Below are positions 49,418-56,734 of a stretch of 64,000 bases of DNA, piece after piece; positions within the stretch are counted from its first letter, which is position 1; every line of letters starts with the position of its first letter. Position numbers and translations under genes: made by a program. Below the pieces are notes generated by a model, which saw nothing but the letters and a program-made list of their open reading frames with translations, had not been told where the DNA came from and did no database searches. Source of the DNA: Devosia sp. YR412. GTDB taxonomy: Bacteria > Pseudomonadota > Alphaproteobacteria > Rhizobiales > Devosiaceae. Where the stretch lies: NCBI RefSeq assembly GCF_900110945.1, contig NZ_FOFL01000002.1, forward strand, positions 744,001 through 808,000, written 5' to 3'.

Positions 49418-50353
49418 ATGAGCGAGGGCAGGTTTGCTGTCCCCGAAGCTGTCCGGCGCCGCGCCCAGTCCGAAGGACCGCGTGGCGACCTCTGGCTTGC
49501 CGATCTCGACCAGACCCTGACCAGCCTCGAACAGGACTGGGACCTCACCATCGGCGAAGCCATGGACGGCGGCACGACCGCCTATGTCTCCGAAGCCAGC
49601 GACTCTACAGGCGACGTCTTGGTCATCAAGGTAGCCACGCCCGACAGCGCCATTGGCCGGCACGAAGCCGACATGTTGCAACGCGCTGGCGGCAAGGGTT
49701 ATGCCCGGCTGCTGAAACATGACCCCATCCGCAATGCCATGCTGCTGGAAAAGCTCGGGCCGCGCCTCGATACGCTGGAGCTGCCCTATAGCCAGCAGGT
49801 CGACATCATGTGCGCCACCCTGCTCGAAGCCTGGATGCCGGTGCCTTTCGAGCACGACTATCCGACCGGCGCTGACAAGGCCAATAGCCTCGCCACCGAC
49901 ATTCTCGCCATGTGGCAGCGGGGCGGCCAGCCGTGCAGCGCCGAGGTGATCGAGACCGCCCTGCGCTATTGCAAGGAACGCGCCGCGCTGTATCGCCCCG
50001 AGGCGACTGTGCTGGCGCATGGCGATCCGCATCCCGCCAATACGCTGGTCATCGCCGGCACCGATCCGGTGCGTTTCAAATTCGTCGATCCCGACGGGCT
50101 GGCCATCGACCCAGCCTATGACCTTGGCGTGCTGCTGCGCGCCTGGAACGAGGGCCTCGAAGGCAAGAACGCGCATAACATCGCCCGCGCCCGAGTGCGC
50201 CTCCTCACCCAATATACCCAGGTGCCAGCCGAGCCGATCTGGCAATGGGCCTATATCGAGCGGGTTTCGACCGGCCTGCTGATGCTGGAAATCGGCAATG
50301 CCGAAGGGGGACGCGAATTTCTCCGCGTCTCCGAAGCGCTGCTGGTGCTCTGA
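49418..50353 (+). CDS. Aminoglycoside phosphotransferase-like kinase (APH(6)/PF04655 type)
   Basis: Cytosolic kinase of 311 residues resembling streptomycin 6-phosphotransferases. An ATP-binding lysine is in LVIKVATP, the catalytic loop is HGDPHPANTL (H-G-D-x-H-x-x-N), and the metal-binding part is FVDPDGLAIDPAYDLG. It starts two bases after the flhA stop and is probably co-transcribed with flagellar genes. Many chromosomal homologues of this family are not resistance enzymes, so a housekeeping kinase role or low-level streptomycin phosphorylation are both possible. Confidence 0.85.
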   Translation: MSEGRFAVPEAVRRRAQSEGPRGDLWLADLDQTLTSLEQDWDLTIGEAMDGGTTAYVSEASDSTGDVLVIKVATPDSAIGRHEADMLQRAGGKGYARLLKHDPIRNAMLLEKLGPRLDTLELPYSQQVDIMCATLLEAWMPVPFEHDYPTGADKANSLATDILAMWQRGGQPCSAEVIETALRYCKERAALYRPEATVLAHGDPHPANTLVIAGTDPVRFKFVDPDGLAIDPAYDLGVLLRAWNEGLEGKNAHNIARARVRLLTQYTQVPAEPIWQWAYIERVSTGLLMLEIGNAEGGREFLRVSEALLVL

Positions 50354-50358
50354 GAAGC

Positions 50359-50565
50359 CTAGCTCTGGCCCCAGGACGTCGGCGACCGGGCGTTGGGATT
50401 GGCCTGGCCGTGATCTTCGGCCTCGATCAGGCTGCTGTCATCGCCTTCGGCGGCGAGGCTGCGCTCGGCCTCCAGCCAGAATTCCAGATCCTGGCCCTCG
50501 GGCGAACCTGCCTGCTTCCACAGCCAGTGTGCGCGTTCGCGAATGCTGTTCTCGTTGATATCCAT
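50359..50565 (-). CDS. DUF2934 small protein (copy 1)
   Basis: Small acidic protein of 68 residues with the DUF2934 motif IRERAHWLWKQAGSPEGQDLEFWLEAER. Function unknown; the motif forms a short helical unit in many Hyphomicrobiales proteins. GGAG is nine bases before the ATG at 50565; another ATG is at 50571. It converges with the APH-like gene and is followed upstream by a paralog. Confidence 0.8.
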   Translation of the reverse strand: MDINENSIRERAHWLWKQAGSPEGQDLEFWLEAERSLAAEGDDSSLIEAEDHGQANPNARSPTSWGQS

Positions 50566-50626
50566 GCTCATGCGCTCCAGTGCGGACAAAGGCTAACGCG
50601 GCGACACATCAGCTACACGACAGCGA

Positions 50627-50824
50627 TCAATGCGTCGGCAGGCCGGCGGGCGGTGTCGGCTGGGTGATCCCGCTGGCGGCTTCCGAACTGTCGAGATTGG
50701 CTTCTTCGCTCAGCTGGCGCTCGGCGCGGTGCCAGAATTCGTCGTCTCGGCCAACCGGTGAGCCGGATTCGACCCAGAGCGCATAGGCGCGGTCGCGGAT
50801 GTCGTTTTCGTTTGGTGTGTGCAT
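50627..50824 (-). CDS. DUF2934 small protein (copy 2)
   Basis: 65-residue paralog of the previous gene: IRDRAYALWVESGSPVGRDDEFWHRAERQL. A strong AAAGGAGG site precedes the ATG at 50824. The two copies lie 61 bases apart in tandem and presumably arose by duplication. Function unknown. Confidence 0.82.
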   Translation of the reverse strand: MHTPNENDIRDRAYALWVESGSPVGRDDEFWHRAERQLSEEANLDSSEAASGITQPTPPAGLPTH

Positions 50825-50876
50825 GGCAAATCCTCCTTTTGCCCGACTCCAATGCGGAGCCGGGCCGAGGAGTTGC

Positions 50877-51578
50877 CTAGCCGCGAGCGGGAATATCCAG
50901 CCCACGCTGCACGGCCGGACGGGCGACGCAGCGCTCGAGCCAGGCCGGGACATTGCTGAGGCTGCCATAGTCGAGGATTTCCTCGGCGCCGTAGAACACG
51001 GTCAGGGCGCGTACCCAGCCGATCAGGGCGATATCGGCGATCGAATAGTCGTCCATGATATAGTCGCGCCCGCTGAGGCGGGTTTCCAGCACGCCGAGCA
51101 GGCGCTTGGACTCGGCGACGAAACGGTCGCGCGGACGCTTGTCCTCGAAATCCTTGCCGGCGAACTTATGGAAGAAGCCGAGCTGGCCGAACATCGGGCC
51201 GACCGCGGCCATCTGGAACATCACCCAGGAAATGGTCTCGTAGCGCTTGGCTGGGTCGGCGGAGATGAACTGGCCGGTCTTTTCGGCGAGGTAGATCAGG
51301 ATGGCGCCCGATTCGAACAGCGCCAGCGGCTTGCCGCCCGGGCCATTGGGATCGATGATCGCCGGGATCTTGCCATTCGGATTGAGCGACAGGAAAGGTG
51401 CGTCCCAGGTCTCGTTCTTCATGATGTTGACGGCATGCGGCTCGTAGGCCAGCCCCGTCTCTTCCAGCATGATCGACACCTTGACGCCGTTCGGCGTCGG
51501 GAAGGAATAGAGCTGAATCACCTCTGGATTGGCCGCCGGCCAGGTCTTGGTGATGGGAAAGCTCGAGAGGTCAGCCAT
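50877..51578 (-). CDS. Glutathione S-transferase, YfcG/YghU-like
   Basis: Protein of about 233 residues. The thioredoxin-like domain has IQLYSFPTPNGVKVSIMLEETGLAYE and NPNGKIPAIIDPNGPGGKPLALFESGAILIYLAEK; the TPNG motif is that of the disulfide-reductase-type GSTs (YfcG/YghU). The C-terminal helical domain follows. The start at 51578 fits the family; the open frame upstream is not family-like. It is divergent from the metallopeptidase gene. Confidence 0.9.
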   Translation of the reverse strand: MADLSSFPITKTWPAANPEVIQLYSFPTPNGVKVSIMLEETGLAYEPHAVNIMKNETWDAPFLSLNPNGKIPAIIDPNGPGGKPLALFESGAILIYLAEKTGQFISADPAKRYETISWVMFQMAAVGPMFGQLGFFHKFAGKDFEDKRPRDRFVAESKRLLGVLETRLSGRDYIMDDYSIADIALIGWVRALTVFYGAEEILDYGSLSNVPAWLERCVARPAVQRGLDIPARG

Positions 51579-51715
51579 GGTCGATATGCTCCGTTGAAGT
51601 CCCCTATCTAGGCACGCCTCTGCGGTTGCGCCAGCCGTGCCGCGTGACAACTTGCGTAACGCTGGAACCAGTGCCCTTTCCGCCCATTGTTCGATCGCTG
51701 GTACCGGGGCCTTTC

Positions 51716-52810
51716 ATGAAACTCTTCGTCTGCGATCATTGCGGCAATACCGTCTATTTCGAAAATGCCTCCTGCGAGCGCTGCGGGCATAAGCTGGGCT
51801 ACCTGCCGGAAAAAAACGCGCTGGTGTCGCTGGTTGAGAGCAGCGGGCTGTGGTCGACGCCGGCTTTCCCCGACGATGCTTATGTGTTTTGCGAGAATGC
51901 CCATCATGGCGCCTGCAACTGGCTGATCCGTGCCGAGCCAGGTGGCGACATCTATTGCGCGGCCTGTCGCCACAACGAGACCATTCCCGACATTACCAAC
52001 TCGCTCAACCTGACGCGCTGGCAGGTGATCGAACGCGCCAAGAAGCGCCTGTTCTATTCGCTGTTGCGCCTGCGGCTACCGGTCGAAACCCGTAACGAAG
52101 ACCCGGTACACGGGCTGTCCTTCCGCTTTCTGGCCGACATGCCGGTGGCCGGCCTGCCGGTGATGACCGGGCATGACAGCGGCATTATCACCATCGCTCT
52201 GGCCGAAGCCGACGACGCCGAACGCGAGTCGCGCCGCGCCGCCATGGGTGAACCATATCGTACCCTGTTGGGGCATTTCCGTCACGAGATCGGTCACCAT
52301 TATTGGGACCTGCTGGTCGAGGGCCAGCCGGCCGCGCAGCGCTTCACCCAATTGTTCGGCGATGCCTCGGCCGACTATGGCCGGGCGCTGGAAGTCTATT
52401 ATGCCAATGGCGCCCCGATGGGCTGGCCGCAGACCCATATCAGCGCCTATGCCACCGCTCACCCCTGGGAGGACTTTGCGGAGACCTTCGCGCATTACCT
52501 CCACATCACCGATACGGTGGAAATGGCCGGGGCCTTTGGCGTGCGCGCCCGGCCGCGCAACCAGGACGAGCATATCGTCGTCGATCAGGTCCGCTTCGAT
52601 CCCTATATGGAGCCCGACTTCGATGTGATCATCGACCATTGGGTGCCGCTGGCCTCGATGCTCAACAACCTCAATCGCGCCATGGGCCACCCCGACGCCT
52701 ATCCTTTCATCCTGACCCCGCAGGTGATCGAGAAGCTGGCCTTCGTCAATTCGCTGGTGCATGGCGCGCCGGTGCAGGAACAGCTGGCGCGGCTCGACGC
52801 GGTGGGATGA
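51716..52810 (+). CDS. Putative zinc-binding metallopeptidase (Peptidase_Mx type)
   Basis: Protein of 364 residues. The N-terminal zinc ribbon has CDHCG and CERCG knuckles (C6, C9, C20, C23), and a second cysteine set (C59, C67, C81, C84) follows. The peptidase motif HEIGHHYWD (190-198) and a downstream glutamate in HPWEDFAETFAHYLH fit a gluzincin. No signal peptide, so it is cytosolic. The start at 51716 (MKLFVCDHCG) is chosen because it begins directly with the ribbon. Substrate unknown. Confidence 0.85.
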   Translation: MKLFVCDHCGNTVYFENASCERCGHKLGYLPEKNALVSLVESSGLWSTPAFPDDAYVFCENAHHGACNWLIRAEPGGDIYCAACRHNETIPDITNSLNLTRWQVIERAKKRLFYSLLRLRLPVETRNEDPVHGLSFRFLADMPVAGLPVMTGHDSGIITIALAEADDAERESRRAAMGEPYRTLLGHFRHEIGHHYWDLLVEGQPAAQRFTQLFGDASADYGRALEVYYANGAPMGWPQTHISAYATAHPWEDFAETFAHYLHITDTVEMAGAFGVRARPRNQDEHIVVDQVRFDPYMEPDFDVIIDHWVPLASMLNNLNRAMGHPDAYPFILTPQVIEKLAFVNSLVHGAPVQEQLARLDAVG

Positions 52811-52842
52811 CAGGTTGGCGTCGACTGGGCTAATGATCGCCC

Positions 52843-53298
52843 ATGCACATCACCACGCTGATCGTTCCGACCTTCTCTACGCTCTGCAACGCCGCCTTCG
52901 CGCTGCGCCGCGAAGTCTTCGTCTGGGAACAAAAGGTCCCCGAGGAAGAGGAGAATGACGCCGACGACCTGACGGCCACCCATTTCGTCGCCGTGGCCCA
53001 GGGCGAAGTTGTCGGCACGCTGCGGCTGATCGACAAGCCTGAGCACGGCAAGATCGGCCGCGTCGCCGTTCGGGCCAGTTTCCGCGGCCATGGCATTGCC
53101 AAGACCATGATCCTCGCTGCCATGGAGCATGCGCGGACCAAGGGCCAGGATCGCTTCTATCTCACCGCGCAATCCGACAAGCTCGGCATGTATGAAAAGC
53201 TCGGCTTTGCCGCCTTTGGTCCGGAATTCGAGGACGGCGGCATGCCGCATCGCGCCATGCGGACATATGATCTGGATACGGCGCAATTAACCAATTAG
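52843..53298 (+). CDS. GNAT-family N-acetyltransferase (ElaA-like)
   Basis: Acetyl-CoA-dependent transferase of 151 residues. It begins with AFALRREVFVWEQKVPEEEENDADD, typical of the ElaA-like branch, and has the acetyl-CoA motif IGRVAVRASFRGHGIAKTMI (residues ~67-86) and a YEKLGFAAFG motif. Acceptor unknown. Confidence 0.87.
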   Translation: MHITTLIVPTFSTLCNAAFALRREVFVWEQKVPEEEENDADDLTATHFVAVAQGEVVGTLRLIDKPEHGKIGRVAVRASFRGHGIAKTMILAAMEHARTKGQDRFYLTAQSDKLGMYEKLGFAAFGPEFEDGGMPHRAMRTYDLDTAQLTN

Positions 53299-53430
53299 CG
53301 GTGGCTTAAGCGTCTTCACCGAGACCGAGTCCACCGTCATCGGCTTTGCGCTATTGTGGGCGATGTCAGGGAGCTTGCGCGTCATAAACTGCGCGCTCTT
53401 CGGATCAAAAACCGCCAGGGAGGCGGACAG

Positions 53431-53464
53431 GGCCGGCCTCGCTTGCGAGAGCCGGCCTTTTCAA
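53431..53464 (+). terminator. Rho-independent terminator after the GNAT gene
   Basis: GGCCGGC (53431-53437) and GCCGGCC (53451-53457) form a stem, extended internally by CTCGC/GCGAG, followed by TTTT. It lies about 130 bases after the GNAT stop, with no gene between. The rest of 53299-53602 contains the promoter of the PRC-barrel gene. Confidence 0.75.
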
Positions 53465-53602
53465 TGGTGCGGCAAATAGGCTCGGAACGTCTGCGCAAGT
53501 CGCAACGTTGTCGAAACATCAAATGGGCCGCACGGTACTCTACCGGCAAGTTTTGCACCGCACGGCCCGTTCACTTTTAACGATGAACGTATGGAGCTTA
53601 CT

Positions 53603-54223
53603 ATGATCCGCACACTTCTGGCTACGACCGCCCTTGCAGCCCTGCTCACCACTGGCGCCATTGCTCAGGAAGCGGCACCGGCCGCTCCTGCCGCTCCCGC
53701 GACCACTGAAGCGCCAGCCGCACCTGCTGCAACCACCACTGAGGCTGCTCCGGTTGAATCCGGTGCTATGGAAGAAACCGATGTCAATGAGCCATGGGAC
53801 ATGGCTGCAGGCTACACCGCCGCTGATACCGACAATCTCGGTTCGCGCCTGATTGGCCAGCCGGTGTTCTCTACCGCCGGCGATGACGCCGAAGAAATCG
53901 GCAATATCTCCGACCTGGTCTTCTCGGAAGACGGTCAGATCACCGCCGTGGTGATCGGCGTTGGCGGTTTCCTCGGCATTGGCGAAAAGGCTGTTGCGGT
54001 CGATTTCGGCGCGCTGGAATTCACCCTGGCCGCCGACAACACCGAACGTTGGGTCCTGCCCACCACGGCTGAAGCCCTGACTGCGGCACCAGATTTCGTC
54101 TGGGCTGAAGACGAGCCCGTCGATGGCGCTGCTGATGGCACCGCTGCTCCTGCCGACGCAATGGCCCCGGCCGCGCCGGCTGATGGTGGCGCCATGGCAC
54201 CGGCTGCGCCCGCAACCAACTAA
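53603..54223 (+). CDS. Secreted PRC-barrel domain protein (single domain)
   Basis: Protein of 206 residues with a signal peptide (MIRTLLATTALAALLTTGAIAQ), an Ala/Pro/Thr-rich linker, one PRC-barrel domain (~75-170; LIGQPVFSTAGDDAEEIGNISDLVFSEDGQITAVVIGVGGFLGIGEKAVAVDF) and an Ala/Pro-rich tail. GGAG lies six bases before the ATG at 53603. A paralog follows after a terminator. PRC-barrels bind small molecules or proteins; the envelope role is unknown. Confidence 0.88.
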   Translation: MIRTLLATTALAALLTTGAIAQEAAPAAPAAPATTEAPAAPAATTTEAAPVESGAMEETDVNEPWDMAAGYTAADTDNLGSRLIGQPVFSTAGDDAEEIGNISDLVFSEDGQITAVVIGVGGFLGIGEKAVAVDFGALEFTLAADNTERWVLPTTAEALTAAPDFVWAEDEPVDGAADGTAAPADAMAPAAPADGGAMAPAAPATN

Positions 54224-54247
54224 TCCCTCGCGGATTGTCATAGCGAA

Positions 54248-54273
54248 GGGCCGGCCCGAGGGCCGGCCCTTTT
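54248..54273 (+). terminator. Rho-independent terminator between the PRC-barrel genes
   Basis: Perfect arms GGGCCGGCCC at 54248-54257 and 54260-54269 (each arm self-complementary), two-base centre, then TTTT. The paralog downstream starts 20 bases later with its own AAGGAG, so it may rely on read-through or a promoter upstream of the hairpin. Confidence 0.8.
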
Positions 54274-54292
54274 GCGTCACAAGGAGATTGCC

Positions 54293-55219
54293 ATGCTGCG
54301 CCCGATTCTCACTGCCTCTGCCCTGACCCTGCTGTTGGCATCCGCCTCTCTCGCCCAGGCACCGGTTATCGCCCCCGCACCCACCGAGTTGCAGCAAAGC
54401 GGCCTGACCCCGCCGACCCTGATGTCGCAGGGCTACGCCACGGGCGGCGAGGATGTGCTGGTCACCCAATTGCTCGGCCAGACCGTGTTCTCCTCCACCG
54501 CTGACGATGCAGAAGAGATCGGCACGATCAACGACATGGTGGTGACCTCCGGCCAGGGCATTTCTGCCGTGGTGATCAGCGTCGGAGGCTTTCTAGGCGT
54601 TGGCGAAAAGGATGTGGCGGTCGATTTCGCCCAGCTGGTCTGGGCCGCGCGTGACGATGGCTCACGCCGCTGGGTGCTGGAAACCACGGCCGAAACGCTG
54701 ACAGAAGCGCCGGCCTTCATCTGGGGCGACAGCGAAGAGACCACAGGCGAACCGGCCCTCACCACGCAAGAGGAAGAGGACCAGCTGGTCGACGGCGATC
54801 CTAATGCGGCGCCGGTCGATCCTGCCCTCACCACCGACCAGCCCAATCGCACGCCGATCACCACCCCAGTCGATCGCAGCAGCTTTTCGGACTTCGACGA
54901 GAGCGAACTGACCGCCGACGACCTGCGCGGCATTGGCGTCTATGGCATCAATGACGAACAGATCGGCACCATCGGCGACATCGTCACCAATGCCGACGGC
55001 AGCTTCGATGCGGTCATCGTCGATGTCGGCGGGTTCCTGGGCCTTGGCGCCAAGCCGGTCGCCGTGGGTTTCGATAACCTCAGCTTTTCGTCCGATACCT
55101 TTGGCAACCGCTACCTGTTCATCAACGCCAGCCGCGAACAGCTGGAGACCCAGCCGGCATTCGATCCGGCGACTTATGATGCTGATCGGGCGGCACAGCG
55201 CATGGTGATTATGCCCTAA
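54293..55219 (+). CDS. Secreted PRC-barrel domain protein (two domains)
   Basis: Protein of 308 residues with a signal peptide (MLRPILTASALTLLLASASLAQ) and two PRC-barrel domains: one at ~45-140 (LLGQTVFSSTADDAEEIGTINDMV...GFLGVGEKDVAVDF) and one at ~205-290 (DLRGIGVYGINDEQIGTIGDIV...GGFLGLGAKPVAVGF). AAGGAG precedes the start at 54293. It is a duplication product of, or ancestor to, the preceding gene. Function unknown. Confidence 0.88.
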   Translation: MLRPILTASALTLLLASASLAQAPVIAPAPTELQQSGLTPPTLMSQGYATGGEDVLVTQLLGQTVFSSTADDAEEIGTINDMVVTSGQGISAVVISVGGFLGVGEKDVAVDFAQLVWAARDDGSRRWVLETTAETLTEAPAFIWGDSEETTGEPALTTQEEEDQLVDGDPNAAPVDPALTTDQPNRTPITTPVDRSSFSDFDESELTADDLRGIGVYGINDEQIGTIGDIVTNADGSFDAVIVDVGGFLGLGAKPVAVGFDNLSFSSDTFGNRYLFINASREQLETQPAFDPATYDADRAAQRMVIMP

Positions 55220-55260
55220 AGCCCGCGGCCTCTCCTGCGATTGAAAGACTCCCGCACCTA

Positions 55261-55392
55261 CGGTGTCATCCCGGCCTTGAGCCGGGGCCCATCCTGAGAT
55301 CGCGCCACCTCCGCAAGGTCGATCGAACGAACCACCTTGCGGCTGCGCAATCATCTCGAGATGGATCCCGGCTCAAGGCCGGGATGACACCG
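55261..55392. repeat. Dispersed palindromic element, copy 2
   Basis: Perfect 26-base arms at 55261-55286 and 55367-55392 with the same core as the element at 39503-39631 (CCCGGCC, TTGAGCCGGG). The centres also share stretches such as ATCCTGAGAT and CTCGAGATGGATC. It sits between convergent genes. Confidence 0.8.
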
Positions 55393-55444
55393 TGGGTGGG
55401 AGAGCATTTTAGTTACGCGGTCCCTCAGGGGTGATGACGGGCAA

Positions 55445-55867
55445 TTACCCCCCATAAGCCACCGCGACATCCATCACCCAGGTCACGCCGAATTTGTCCT
55501 TGAGCATGCCGTAGAGCGACGACCATGCCGCCGGGCCGATGGGCTGGATCATCGTGCCGCCTTCAGCCAGGCCATTCCAGAAGCGCGTCAGCTCGTCCGC
55601 ATTATCGCCGCGCACCGAAAGGAACAGTGGGATCGTGCCGGCGTCGTAGTCCGTGCGGCTCGGCACATCATAAGCCATGACGCGGAAGCCCTCCGGCGAC
55701 TCCACCTGCCCCCACATGATCTGGTCGGCCTCGGCCGGGTCTTGCACTGCATTGGCGTCGCGGTAGCTGAGCAGCATGATCTCCCCGCCGAACACGCTCT
55801 GGTAAAATTCCAGCGCCGCCTTGGCGTCACCGCGGAAATTGAGATGGGTCGTAGTTTTGATGGTCAT
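55445..55867 (-). CDS. PhnB-like VOC family protein
   Basis: Protein of 140 residues: HLNFRGDAKAALEFYQSVFGGEIMLLSYRD at the start, and a PhnB-type C-terminus (PAAWSSLYGMLKDKFGVTWVMDVAV). PhnB/DUF1428-like VOC proteins are of unclear activity. It is divergent from the YafY-type regulator at 55942 with an operator between them, a common pairing, so it is probably the target of that regulator. Confidence 0.87.
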   Translation of the reverse strand: MTIKTTTHLNFRGDAKAALEFYQSVFGGEIMLLSYRDANAVQDPAEADQIMWGQVESPEGFRVMAYDVPSRTDYDAGTIPLFLSVRGDNADELTRFWNGLAEGGTMIQPIGPAAWSSLYGMLKDKFGVTWVMDVAVAYGG

Positions 55868-55913
55868 GGCGAAACTCCGTTTGCCTGTTTGATGACCAAT
55901 TGTATAACCCTAC

Positions 55914-55938
55914 CCAACTGCCAGTTTTCGACAGTTGG
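55914..55938. promoter_or_regulatory. Inverted-repeat operator between the VOC and YafY-type genes
   Basis: CCAACTG (55914-55920) and CAGTTGG (55932-55938), 11-base centre, ending three bases before the regulator start codon. TATAAC lies at 55902-55907 as a possible -10 element. Position suits autoregulation and control of the divergent VOC gene. Confidence 0.6.
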
Positions 55939-55941
55939 ATA

Positions 55942-56637
55942 ATGGCCCGCTCCGATCGCCTGTTTCGCCTGCTGCAAGCCATGCGGGTCATGCCCGCGCC
56001 GATCACCGCTGCGCGGCTGGCCGAGGAGATGGACGTCTCGCTCCGCTCGCTCTATCGCGACATGGATAGCCTGCGCGCCGCTGGTGCCCGCATCGAGGGC
56101 GAACGCGGCTATGGCTATCGGCTGGTGGAAGATTACGCCCTGCCGCCGCAGACCTTCGACCGCACCGAAATCGAGGCTCTGGTGCTCGGCCTCGCCGAAG
56201 TGCGCGCCATGGGCGATCCGACGCTGGCCAAGGCCGCCGCCTCGGTTCTGGCCAAGGTCGCCGCCACCCTGCCCGACGATCGCGAACAGCACCTGCTGCA
56301 TGCCATTTCGCAGGTCTATCGCCCCAACCAGCGCGTCACCCCCGCCAATATCGACGCCATCCGCGAGGCCTGCTGGCAGGAGCGCGCGCTGTTCTTCCAC
56401 TATGCCGACCAGACCGGCGCATCGACACAGCGCAGGGTGCTGCCGCTGGCGGTGGTCTATACCCAGGGCACGCTGACCCTGCTGGCCTGGTGCTGCCTGC
56501 GCGAGGCCTTCCGCATGTTCCGCCTCGAGCGGATCAGCCAGCTCGAAACCACGGGCACCAGCTTCCGCCCGCGCCGCGCCGGCCTGCTGCGCGACTATCT
56601 GGCTGAACTCGGCCAAAGACCGGTCACATCATCGTAA
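55942..56637 (+). CDS. YafY-type transcriptional regulator with WYL domain
   Basis: Protein of about 231 residues: an N-terminal DeoR-like helix-turn-helix (SDRLFRLLQAMRVMPAPITAARLAEEMDVSLRSLYRDMDSL, residues 3-43) and a WYL effector domain (ALFFHYADQTGASTQRRVLPLAVVY...REAFRMFRLERISQLE). The start at 55942 directly precedes the helix-turn-helix; the longer frame upstream crosses the operator. It likely controls itself and the divergent VOC gene. Confidence 0.88.
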   Translation: MARSDRLFRLLQAMRVMPAPITAARLAEEMDVSLRSLYRDMDSLRAAGARIEGERGYGYRLVEDYALPPQTFDRTEIEALVLGLAEVRAMGDPTLAKAAASVLAKVAATLPDDREQHLLHAISQVYRPNQRVTPANIDAIREACWQERALFFHYADQTGASTQRRVLPLAVVYTQGTLTLLAWCCLREAFRMFRLERISQLETTGTSFRPRRAGLLRDYLAELGQRPVTSS

Positions 56638-56734
56638 AATCGGCAAAATCGGGCTGCCGGCGCTGGTAGTTTTCGCCCCACAATGGCAGTGAAACTACTG
56701 GCACAATTGTGCGTTTCCCGATCTGACTTTTCTG

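Noticed and set aside
49364..50245. A 293-codon frame antisense to the kinase-like gene
   Set aside because: Overlaps the intact APH-like frame and lacks recognisable motifs.
49418..50353. Acquired streptomycin-resistance gene
   Set aside because: Codon use resembles the neighbours, there are no mobile elements, and it is fitted tightly after flhA, so it looks like a resident chromosomal gene.
53356..53580. Possible 74-residue gene between the GNAT and PRC-barrel genes
   Set aside because: It spans a rho-independent terminator hairpin, has no ribosome site, and its basic composition looks non-coding.
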